A stretch of 64,000 nucleotides of DNA from Sedimentitalea nanhaiensis DSM 24252 (GTDB lineage: Bacteria > Pseudomonadota > Alphaproteobacteria > Rhodobacterales > Rhodobacteraceae): assembly GCF_000473225.1 (NCBI RefSeq), contig NZ_KI421509.1:2744768-2808767 (forward strand), written 5' to 3'. Made by a program: the position numbers and the translations under genes. Shown one piece after another: positions 27,916-35,829 of this stretch (its first letter is position 1; every line of letters starts with the position of its first letter). The notes beneath the pieces are model-generated. The model searched no databases. It was not told where the DNA came from and worked only from the letters and a program-made list of their open reading frames with translations.

Positions 27916-29130
27916 TCACGCTGCAGGTGGTATCAGTTTTTCGGTTGCCCGGCGCAAACGCGCCATGCCATCGGTCAGGTCTGCGTCGGAACAGGCATAG
28001 GACAGGCGAAAGTGATCTTGAAGCGAAAAGGCACTGCCGGGCACCAGCGCCAGACCCTGATCGGCCAGAACAAAGCGGCAGAAATCGACATCGGTTTCGA
28101 TGCGATCCCCGGTGGGTGTTACCCGACCCAGCGTGGCCTGACATGAGGCGAAGACATAAAATGCCCCGTCGGGTACCGTACAACTCAGGAGGGGGGTCGC
28201 ATTGATCGCAGAAACAACCCGGTCCCGGCGGTTGCGAAAGATCGCGGCGCGCTCGGCGAGCAGGGCCTGGTTGCCCAGCAAGGCTGCGCAGGCAGCGGCC
28301 TGGGCAATCGAACAGGCCCCGGAGGTGCTTTGACCCTGCACATCCCGCATCGCCAGGATCGCCGCTTGGGGGCCGACTGCCCAGCCGATACGCCATCCGG
28401 TCATCGAATAGGCCTTGGACACGCCGTTGATCACCACCGTGCGCCCGACCAGATCGGGCAGGGCGTCGCGTACCGAAGTAAAGGTTGCATAGGCAATGTG
28501 CTGATAGATCTCGTCCGAAGCGATCCAGACATGTGGATGGCGTCGCAGCACGGCACCCAGGGCCTGGATTTCGGATTGCGAATACATCGCTCCGGTGGGG
28601 TTTGAGGGCGAGTTCAGCAGCACCCAACGGGTGCGGGGCGTAATGGCCGCTTCGAGCTGTGCCGCCGTGATCTTGTAGCCCTGATCGGCGCCGCAGCAAA
28701 TCTCGCGCACGACGCCCCCGGCAAATCGAATGATATCGGGATAGCTGGTCCAGCACGGTGTCGGGCAGATGACTTCGTCACCGGGATCGAGACTGGCAAG
28801 AAACAGGTTTGACAACACCTGCTTTGCGCCCGTGGATATCAGGACATTGTCGCGATCGACCCCGGCCCGTTCGGCAACGGCGTCCCGCAGGGCCGGTGTG
28901 CCCGCCGTGGGAGTATAGCGGGTCTGCCCCGCAGCCATGGCGGCAGTAGCGGCGTCGCAGACATGGGCCGGTGTGGCAAAATCGGGCTCGCCCGTTGCCA
29001 GGGCAAGCACATCCTGACCTTGGGCACGCATCTGGGCTGCCGCCTCGGAAATCTGTGCAATTTGGGAAAAGGTAATGTTCGCGATGCGATCAGCGCGTTT
29101 GAAATCCATATTGGGTGCTGCGTCTTTCAT
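27916..29130 (-). CDS. Class I/II PLP-dependent aminotransferase (aspartate aminotransferase-like)
   Basis: A 404-residue aminotransferase. GEPDFATPAHVCDAATAAMA and YTPTAGTPALRDAVAERAGV match subgroup I-gamma, LLNSPSNPTGAMYSQSEIQA carries the PLP asparagine, and NGVSKAYSMTGWRIGWAVGP the Schiff-base lysine. The ATG at 29130 has AAGGA eight bases upstream and was preferred over a longer frame reaching 29169. It is first in the minus-strand operon and could supply a 2-oxoacid to the E1 enzyme. Confidence 0.87.
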   Translation of the reverse strand: MKDAAPNMDFKRADRIANITFSQIAQISEAAAQMRAQGQDVLALATGEPDFATPAHVCDAATAAMAAGQTRYTPTAGTPALRDAVAERAGVDRDNVLISTGAKQVLSNLFLASLDPGDEVICPTPCWTSYPDIIRFAGGVVREICCGADQGYKITAAQLEAAITPRTRWVLLNSPSNPTGAMYSQSEIQALGAVLRRHPHVWIASDEIYQHIAYATFTSVRDALPDLVGRTVVINGVSKAYSMTGWRIGWAVGPQAAILAMRDVQGQSTSGACSIAQAAACAALLGNQALLAERAAIFRNRRDRVVSAINATPLLSCTVPDGAFYVFASCQATLGRVTPTGDRIETDVDFCRFVLADQGLALVPGSAFSLQDHFRLSYACSDADLTDGMARLRRATEKLIPPAA

Positions 29131-29318
29131 GCCCCGTATCCTTCTGCCGATCTGCAATAGAAAAGCCATACAGGCGTCACGCAGTCAAAAAAATCAGTTT
29201 TTTGGTATAGCTTGATGAGTTGAATGCATGGGTTGCGAGTTGCAACCGGACTGTGGCGGGCGCTAAGTAGCAGGCAGGATCTCGATCTGTTTACGTGCCT
29301 GTTTTGGATACAGTCTGG

Positions 29319-30236
29319 ATGACAATGCCAAATCCAAATCCCGCCTTGCAGCGGCGGTTCTTGCCGTCTCATGCGGTGTTGCGCAGCTTTGAATGCGCGG
29401 CGCGGCATGAAAGTTTCACCCTTGCAGCAGAAGAACTGCACCTGACCCAAAGCGCGGTGAGCCGACAGATCAAAGAGTTGGAAGACATCATCGGGACAGC
29501 CCTGTTTCGCCGGGTCGGACGGCGGGTCGCTCTGACGCCGGCAGGGAAGAATTTTGTCAGCGAGTTGTCCATAGATCTGGAAAACATCCGGCAAACCGTA
29601 ATGCGGGCGATATCTGCGGGTGCAACCGGGGCTGCGATCCGCGTGGCAACCTTGCCCGCCTTTGCCAGCCGATGGCTGATTCCACGGCTGTCCGGGTTCA
29701 TGGCGCAACACGCGGATATCGAAATCAGCTTTGCCACCCGGCTGGAGCCGTTCGACATGAATCGCGAACATTTCGATCTGGCGATCCACTTCGGCAAGCA
29801 GGACTGGCCCGGCACGGATATGGATCTGTTGTGCTCGGAAACGATGATTGCGGTCGCTTCGCCCGCGTTCATCGCCCACCACGGCATTGGCACCGTAGCT
29901 GATCTGGTGCAGGTGCCTTTGTTGCATCTTGAGACCCGTCCGGGGGTCTGGCAGGCGTATTTTGCACAGGCAGGCGTCGGCACTCGGACGGCCGGTCGCG
30001 GCAAGTATTTCGATCAATTCACGCTGGTCATCGCCGGTGCCGTCGCATCGTTGGGCGCGGCCCTGTTGCCGACCTACCTGATCGAACGGGAGTTGGCCGA
30101 CGGCAGTCTGGTTGCCCTTGACCAGGCGACGGTCACGACTGGCAACAATTACTATCTTGTTACCCCCGCAAATACCGAGAACGCCCATGTCGCGCGGTTT
30201 TGTGCGTGGATGCAACATTGTGTGGGCCGCGAGTGA
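29319..30236 (+). CDS. LysR-family transcriptional regulator
   Basis: A 305-residue protein. The N-terminal winged HTH (SFTLAAEELHLTQSAVSRQI) resembles GcvA-type regulators, and the C-terminal substrate-binding domain begins AAIRVATLPAFASRWLIPRL. The start is uncertain between 29319 and 29325. It diverges from the aminotransferase-E1 operon, which it probably controls, and is followed by the ALDH gene on the same strand. Confidence 0.88.
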   Translation: MTMPNPNPALQRRFLPSHAVLRSFECAARHESFTLAAEELHLTQSAVSRQIKELEDIIGTALFRRVGRRVALTPAGKNFVSELSIDLENIRQTVMRAISAGATGAAIRVATLPAFASRWLIPRLSGFMAQHADIEISFATRLEPFDMNREHFDLAIHFGKQDWPGTDMDLLCSETMIAVASPAFIAHHGIGTVADLVQVPLLHLETRPGVWQAYFAQAGVGTRTAGRGKYFDQFTLVIAGAVASLGAALLPTYLIERELADGSLVALDQATVTTGNNYYLVTPANTENAHVARFCAWMQHCVGRE

Positions 30237-30365
30237 TTCATTCCATCAGGGAATTCGTTCATTCGGTTTGAATGATTTTTTCCCGGTTCAACATGGGGCA
30301 TCTTGGTCCCCGATGACGCCCGTTCCGGCGGTGGCTAAGCATCTGTAATCGATATGAGGTTTGCA

Positions 30366-31877
30366 ATGAACGTGTTGACACTGACCGAAACTACCCTGAA
30401 CCGACTGGGCGTCGACAAGGCGGCGTGGTCTGCGGGAGATCTTGCAATCGACAGCCCTGTGACGGGCGAGCGGATCGCGCAGGTTAAAGCAAACTCTGCC
30501 GATGATGTTGCCAGAGCGGTGGCCGCGGCCAAGGCTGCCTTTGACACATGGCGCCAGGTTCCGGCTCCGCGCCGGGGTGAATTGATCCGCCTTCTGGGAG
30601 AGGAATTGCGCGCGTCCAAGGAAGATCTGGGTCGGCTTGTGTCGATCGAAGCAGGCAAATCCGTGTCCGAAGGGCAGGGCGAAGTGCAAGAGATGATCGA
30701 TATCTGCGACTTCGCGGTCGGTCTGTCGCGGCAGCTTTATGGCTTGACCATAGCGACCGAGCGTCCGGGGCATCGGATGATGGAGCAATGGCACCCGCTG
30801 GGGGTGGTCGGGGTGATCTCGGCCTTTAACTTCCCCGTCGCCGTCTGGTCCTGGAACGCGGCGCTGGCGCTCGTTTGCGGCAATCCGGTGATCTGGAAAC
30901 CATCCGAGAAATCTCCGCTGACCGCGATGGGGTCGATGGCAATTCTGAAACGGGCTTTGGACCGGTTTGGCGATGCGCCCGAGGGGCTGGTCTCGCTGAT
31001 CAACGGGTGCGGCGATGTCGGAGCGGCGCTGGTGGAAAACCGCGATGTGGCGCTGATTTCGGCCACCGGATCGACCCGGATGGGCCGGATCGTCGGACCC
31101 AAAGTCGCCGAACGTTTCGGGCGCTCGATCCTTGAACTGGGGGGCAACAATGCCGGGATCGTCACGCCCAGTGCCGATCTGGACATGACGCTGCGCGCGG
31201 TTGCCTTTGGCGCGATGGGCACGGCTGGTCAGCGCTGCACCACCCTGCGGCGCCTGTTCGTCCATGAAACCGTATACGCCCAGTTGGTTCCGGCGCTCAG
31301 GGCTGCCTATGAAAGCGTTTCGGTCGGCAACCCGCTGGACAGCGACGCGCTGGTCGGGCCCCTGATCGATGCCGGGGCGTTTGAGGCGATGCAGGCCGCG
31401 TTGGTGGCGGCGCGTGAATTGGGCGGTGTAGTGACCGGCGGCGAACGCGTCAGTGTGGCCGGGGCAGAGGACGGATATTACGCCCGTCCGGCGCTGGTCG
31501 AGATGCCGCAGCAGTCCGGGGTGGTCTGCGAGGAAACCTTTGCCCCGATCCTGTATGTGATGAAGTACACCGAATTGAACGACGCAATCGCACGGCACAA
31601 CGCCGTCGGGGCGGGGCTGTCTTCCTGTATCTTTACCATGGACATGCGCGAGGCCGAGACCTTTATCAGCGCCGCTGGATCAGATTGCGGAATTGCCAAC
31701 GTCAATATCGCAACATCCGGCGCGGAAATCGGCGGAGCCTTTGGTGGTGAAAAGGAAACCGGAGGCGGACGTGAAAGCGGTTCGGACGCCTGGAAGGGCT
31801 ATATGCGGCGCGCGACCAACACCATCAACTATTCCGCGGAACTGCCGTTGGCGCAGGGAGTTTCCTTCGATATCTGA
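30366..31877 (+). CDS. amaB: ALDH7/AmaB-type L-2-aminoadipate-6-semialdehyde dehydrogenase
   Basis: A 503-residue NAD-dependent aldehyde dehydrogenase. The general base glutamate lies in ILELGGNNAGIVTPSADLDM and the catalytic cysteine in GTAGQRCTTLRRLFVHE. The tail GSDAWKGYMRRATNTINYSA followed by ELPLAQGVSF is characteristic of the ALDH7 (antiquitin/AmaB) branch. These enzymes oxidise 2-aminoadipate 6-semialdehyde (or its cyclic piperideine form) to 2-aminoadipate in lysine and hydroxylysine breakdown. The next gene, 84 bp downstream, encodes a fusion predicted to make exactly this semialdehyde from hydroxylysine. Confidence 0.88.
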   Translation: MNVLTLTETTLNRLGVDKAAWSAGDLAIDSPVTGERIAQVKANSADDVARAVAAAKAAFDTWRQVPAPRRGELIRLLGEELRASKEDLGRLVSIEAGKSVSEGQGEVQEMIDICDFAVGLSRQLYGLTIATERPGHRMMEQWHPLGVVGVISAFNFPVAVWSWNAALALVCGNPVIWKPSEKSPLTAMGSMAILKRALDRFGDAPEGLVSLINGCGDVGAALVENRDVALISATGSTRMGRIVGPKVAERFGRSILELGGNNAGIVTPSADLDMTLRAVAFGAMGTAGQRCTTLRRLFVHETVYAQLVPALRAAYESVSVGNPLDSDALVGPLIDAGAFEAMQAALVAARELGGVVTGGERVSVAGAEDGYYARPALVEMPQQSGVVCEETFAPILYVMKYTELNDAIARHNAVGAGLSSCIFTMDMREAETFISAAGSDCGIANVNIATSGAEIGGAFGGEKETGGGRESGSDAWKGYMRRATNTINYSAELPLAQGVSFDI

Positions 31878-31961
31878 TCTGTCAAAACTCTTGGGGCCGA
31901 TGACCGACCGCCGACTGACGGCAGCGGCGGATCGTACCTGAAAACCATCGGAGAAACGCGC

Positions 31962-34900
31962 ATGGTAACGCATTGGCAGAAGGTCTTGCAGGATCTTTGG
32001 GGTATCGCGGCAGAGCTGTCGCCGCTTGACGGCGAGTATGACCTGAACTTTCTGGCGTCCGGTGTGCCGGGCCACGTGCTCAAGGTCATGCGCCCGGGGT
32101 GCGAGACCGCGTTCATCGACCTGCAATGCCGTGCCTTTGAGCATGTCGCCACCCATGCGCCCGAGGTTACGGTGCCGGGGATCGTGAAAACCAGCAGCGG
32201 GGATTTATATGCCCTGGTTCCCGACGAAACCGGCGCGGAGCGGTTGGTTTGGGTGCTGGAAAAGGTCAAAGGTCGGACCTTCGCGAATTTCAAACCCCAT
32301 ACGCCGGACTTGTTGGCCGGTGTTGGTCATGCTGTCGGGGCGATGGACAGGGCTTTGGCGGATTTTACCCATCCCGCGCTGGCACGCGACTTCAAATGGA
32401 ACCTGCCGCAAGGGGACTGGATCGCCGGGCGGCTTGAGGTGATTGCCGAACCGGACCGCCGTGCATTGATCCAGGATATCGTTACCGATTTTATCGCGAT
32501 CAAGCCGGTCCTTGCAGATCTTCCCGATGTCGCGATCCACAACGATGTGAACGATTACAATATCATAGTCGACGGATGTTTGACGACGCCGCCGCATGTG
32601 ACCGGGCTGATCGACCTTGGCGACATGTGCGCCAGCCCGCGCATCTGCGATCTGGCGATTTCCTGCGCCTACATGGTTCTGGATCAGAAGGATCCTGAAG
32701 CGGTTCTGGCGGCCGTTGTTGCCGGGTACCATTCGGCGCATCCGCTGACCACGACCGAAGTCGATCTGATCTGGCCGCTGCTGCGGATGCGGCTGGCGGT
32801 CAGCGTGGTCAATTCGACCGAGATGGCCGTGGAAAACCCCGACGATCCCTATGTGGTGATCTCGCAGAAACCGGCCTGGGCCTTTCTCGAAGAAGAGCGC
32901 GTCAATGCCGGGCTGATCAATGCCCGGCTGCGTGCCGCCTGCGGTCTGCCGGTGACCGAGGCCGCTCCCCGCATTCTGGGCTGGCTGGATGGCCAGCGGG
33001 GCCGTTTTGCCCCGATCATGGGGACCGATCTGGGCGATGCACGGATGGGGTCTCTGTCGGTCGAAAACGCGACCTGCCCCCAGAACCCGTTCGATCTGCC
33101 ACCCAAAGAGGCGGCCCGTATCGGAGAGGAGTTCGACGACAACGGTCGCATCTGGCTGGGATATTACAATGAACCGCGCCTGATCTACACCGCTCCAGCA
33201 TTTCGGCGCGGGCCTTGGAAGGCCTCAAACCGGCGGACCGTCCATCTGGCGGTTGATGCCTTTGCGCCGTCGCAGACGATGCTGCACGCGCCGCTTGAAG
33301 CGACAGTCCACACAGTCGAGAACCGCACCAGCCATCTGGATTATGGTGGCCTTGTCATCCTGCAGCACGAAACTCCTGACGGCGATGTGTTTTTTACCCT
33401 CTATGGTCATTTGAACCCAGAGGTTTGTGACCGCTTGAGCGTTGGCCAGACCCTTGCCCGCGGCGAAGCCTTTGCGCGGTTGGGCGATGTCGCCCAGTCG
33501 GGAGGTTGGGCGCCGCATGTCCATTTTCAGCTGGCTCTCACCACCGATGGAATGGGCGAGGATTGGCCCGGTGCCGCCGACCCTGACGAGATGTACCTTT
33601 GGGGTGCCATCTGTCCAAATCCGGCGGCACTGATGAATTTGCCCGACACCAAGGTCGCTTATGCTCCGGCCTCCAAAAGTGCTGTGCGGTCTGACCGCGA
33701 ACGCCTGTTCGGACACAATCTCAAGCTCAGTTATGCCGATCCGGTCCTGCTGGTGCGCGGATGGCGGCATCATCTGTTTGACCAATGGGGACGCCCGTAT
33801 CTGGACGCCTACAACAACGTCCCACATGTCGGTCACGCCCATCCGCGCATCCAGGCGGTCGCGAGCGATCAGTTGAAGCGGATGAATTCCAATACCCGCT
33901 ATCTGCATCCGGCGCAAAACGCATTCGCGCAGAAAATCGTATCAAAGCTGCCCGAGAGGCTGTCGGTGTGTTTCTTTGTCAATTCGGGATCCGAAGCCAA
34001 CGAACTGGCGCTGCGGCTGGCCCGCGCGGCCACGGGTGGCAAGGACATGATCACACCGGATCACGGGTATCATGGCAACACCACCGGAGCGATCGACATC
34101 TCGGCCTATAAATTCAACGCCGAGGGCGGCACCGGGCAGCCCGATTGGGTCCATCTGATCGAAGTGGCGGACGACTACCGGGGGCGGCACAGGCGCGATG
34201 ATCCCGACCGGGCCGAGAAATATGCCGCGCAGGTTGATGCGGCGCTGGACGCCATCGCGGCACGCGGGGGCAAACTGGCCGGGTTCATCGCCGAAACCTT
34301 TCCCAGTGTTGGCGGGCAGATCATTCCGCCAAAAGGGTATCTGGACGCTGTGTATCGCCGCATCCGGGGTGCCGGGGGGATCTGTATCGCGGACGAGGTG
34401 CAAACCGGACTGGGGCGGTTGGGCGAATATTATTTCGGCTTTGAACAGCAGGATGCGGTCCCCGATATCGTCGTTCTGGGAAAACCCATCGGCAACGGTC
34501 ACCCGCTGGGCGTGGTGGTCACCACCCGAGAGATTGCGGATCGCTTTGCCGAGGGCCCCGAGTATTTTTCGACCTTTGGCGGTTCGACCCTTTCCTGCCG
34601 TATGGGCAAAGAAGTACTGGATATCGTTGACGACGAAGGGCTGATGGAAAACGCCCGTGTCATGGGGGATCGGTTGCAGGCAGGTCTGACGGATCTGCAA
34701 AAGAAATACGAAATCATCGGAGATGTGCGCGGCTATGGTCTTTTTCTCGGGGTCGATCTGGTGTCCGACCCCGTCGCGCGCACACCGGGAACCGAGATCG
34801 CGGAATACGTCAAGAACCGTATGCGCGATACCCGTATCCTGATTGGGTGCGAAGGCCCCTTTGACAACATCCTCAAGGTTCGTCCCCCTCTGACCATCGA

Positions 34901-34988
34901 GTCAGAAGACGTCGATATGTTCCTGACGGTGCTGGACCGGGTGCTTGAGGAAGTCGCCTGTCTGAGAGATTGCCGCACCGGGACCTGA
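31962..34988 (+). CDS. Three-domain fusion: APH-type kinase, M23 domain, class III aminotransferase/phospho-lyase (hydroxylysine-type)
   Basis: A 1008-residue protein. Residues about 1-340 form an aminoglycoside-phosphotransferase-like kinase, with VAIHNDVNDYNIIV (catalytic loop) and VTGLIDLGDM (metal-binding loop). Residues about 420-535 form an M23/LytM-like domain with HLDYGG, FTLYGHLNP and the HxH in PHVHFQL. Residues about 575-1008 are a class III PLP enzyme with FVNSGSEANELALRLARA, CIADEVQTGLGRLG and VVLGKPIGNGHPLGVVVT. The kinase resembles hydroxylysine kinase, and the PLP domain resembles the human AGXT2L1/2 ammonia-phospho-lyases. With amaB upstream, the inferred role is hydroxylysine phosphorylation and phospho-lysis to 2-aminoadipate semialdehyde. 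Phosphoethanolamine or another amino alcohol is an alternative substrate. Confidence 0.85.
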   Translation: MVTHWQKVLQDLWGIAAELSPLDGEYDLNFLASGVPGHVLKVMRPGCETAFIDLQCRAFEHVATHAPEVTVPGIVKTSSGDLYALVPDETGAERLVWVLEKVKGRTFANFKPHTPDLLAGVGHAVGAMDRALADFTHPALARDFKWNLPQGDWIAGRLEVIAEPDRRALIQDIVTDFIAIKPVLADLPDVAIHNDVNDYNIIVDGCLTTPPHVTGLIDLGDMCASPRICDLAISCAYMVLDQKDPEAVLAAVVAGYHSAHPLTTTEVDLIWPLLRMRLAVSVVNSTEMAVENPDDPYVVISQKPAWAFLEEERVNAGLINARLRAACGLPVTEAAPRILGWLDGQRGRFAPIMGTDLGDARMGSLSVENATCPQNPFDLPPKEAARIGEEFDDNGRIWLGYYNEPRLIYTAPAFRRGPWKASNRRTVHLAVDAFAPSQTMLHAPLEATVHTVENRTSHLDYGGLVILQHETPDGDVFFTLYGHLNPEVCDRLSVGQTLARGEAFARLGDVAQSGGWAPHVHFQLALTTDGMGEDWPGAADPDEMYLWGAICPNPAALMNLPDTKVAYAPASKSAVRSDRERLFGHNLKLSYADPVLLVRGWRHHLFDQWGRPYLDAYNNVPHVGHAHPRIQAVASDQLKRMNSNTRYLHPAQNAFAQKIVSKLPERLSVCFFVNSGSEANELALRLARAATGGKDMITPDHGYHGNTTGAIDISAYKFNAEGGTGQPDWVHLIEVADDYRGRHRRDDPDRAEKYAAQVDAALDAIAARGGKLAGFIAETFPSVGGQIIPPKGYLDAVYRRIRGAGGICIADEVQTGLGRLGEYYFGFEQQDAVPDIVVLGKPIGNGHPLGVVVTTREIADRFAEGPEYFSTFGGSTLSCRMGKEVLDIVDDEGLMENARVMGDRLQAGLTDLQKKYEIIGDVRGYGLFLGVDLVSDPVARTPGTEIAEYVKNRMRDTRILIGCEGPFDNILKVRPPLTIESEDVDMFLTVLDRVLEEVACLRDCRTGT

Positions 34989-35066
34989 CGAGGCCTGTCG
35001 CTGGCTTTCATTCTGAGACCAGGCTGGCTCTCTCCTGTTTTGACGCCAGATATTTTGCGAATTGCT

Positions 35067-35723
35067 TTAGGTGGGGATAAACCCCAGCCCGGCGTGAAAC
35101 CGGGCGAGCTCGCTTTCCGTCGGGGTTTCGCCGCAAAAGGTTTTCACATAGGCGGGCACACGTTTCATGCGGGTCGCCTGGTCTTCGCGAACCTGCATCG
35201 AGATATAGCCGATTTGCACAAGATAGACTGTGCGCGCCCGCACGTCGGCATCTCCAACGGCAAAGCCGAAGCGTTCGAACATCGCCTGTATGGCCGCAAG
35301 CCGTTGCGCGTCTGCCGCATTGACACGTGCCATGACGTGATCGGACTGATGGGCCCATCCTCGAACGGCAAAATCGAGTTGTGGTTCAAACCGACTCTCG
35401 TCGTGAAAGACCGTAATCAGATTCAGGAGTGCCTCCGCGATCGTCTCGGCATAACCATGGCAGGCTGTGACAAAGGCCCCCGTGTTCTTTGCATCCCAAT
35501 CCTCGAGCAGCGCATCAAGCAGAGCATCCCGGTCTTTGAAAAACCAGTAGAAACTGGTGCGCGAGATGTCCAGGCGTGTCGCCAGAGGCTGGATTTTCAC
35601 CGCATTGAGCCCGGTATCGAGGAAGGCCTGCTTTGCCGCTCCAAGCCACAGTTCGCGCGAGCCTCGCCAGCCCGAAGTCTTTTGCGGTTGGGTGTCCTGT
35701 GCGGTGCTCATGCGCTGAATCAT
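35067..35723 (-). CDS. TetR-family transcriptional regulator
   Basis: A roughly 218-residue regulator with a TetR HTH at residues about 15-65 (IQPLATRLDISRTSFYWFFK followed by DRDALLDALLEDWD). The start is uncertain: the ATG at 35723 has GGTGAG seven bases upstream; 35711 and 35738 are alternatives. It diverges from the flavoprotein gene at 35830, which it likely regulates. Confidence 0.85.
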   Translation of the reverse strand: MIQRMSTAQDTQPQKTSGWRGSRELWLGAAKQAFLDTGLNAVKIQPLATRLDISRTSFYWFFKDRDALLDALLEDWDAKNTGAFVTACHGYAETIAEALLNLITVFHDESRFEPQLDFAVRGWAHQSDHVMARVNAADAQRLAAIQAMFERFGFAVGDADVRARTVYLVQIGYISMQVREDQATRMKRVPAYVKTFCGETPTESELARFHAGLGFIPT

Positions 35724-35829
35724 AAGGTTACTCACCATAAGCGGCAATAAGAATATGCAGCTATGCTCTTTGACTTGACATAAGTGAACATTATCGCAAA
35801 TGTTCGTGGGACCGTAACGGAGGTGTGCC
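35724..35829. promoter_or_regulatory. Divergent promoter region, TetR regulator / flavoprotein
   Basis: About 100 AT-rich bases between divergent starts. CTTATTGCCGCTTATGGTGA-like sequence at about 35735-35752 and TTGACATAAGTGAACATTAT at 35772-35791 suggest promoter and operator sites; the TTGACA is a perfect -35 hexamer for the plus strand. An AACGGAGGTG ribosome-binding site precedes 35830. Confidence 0.45.
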
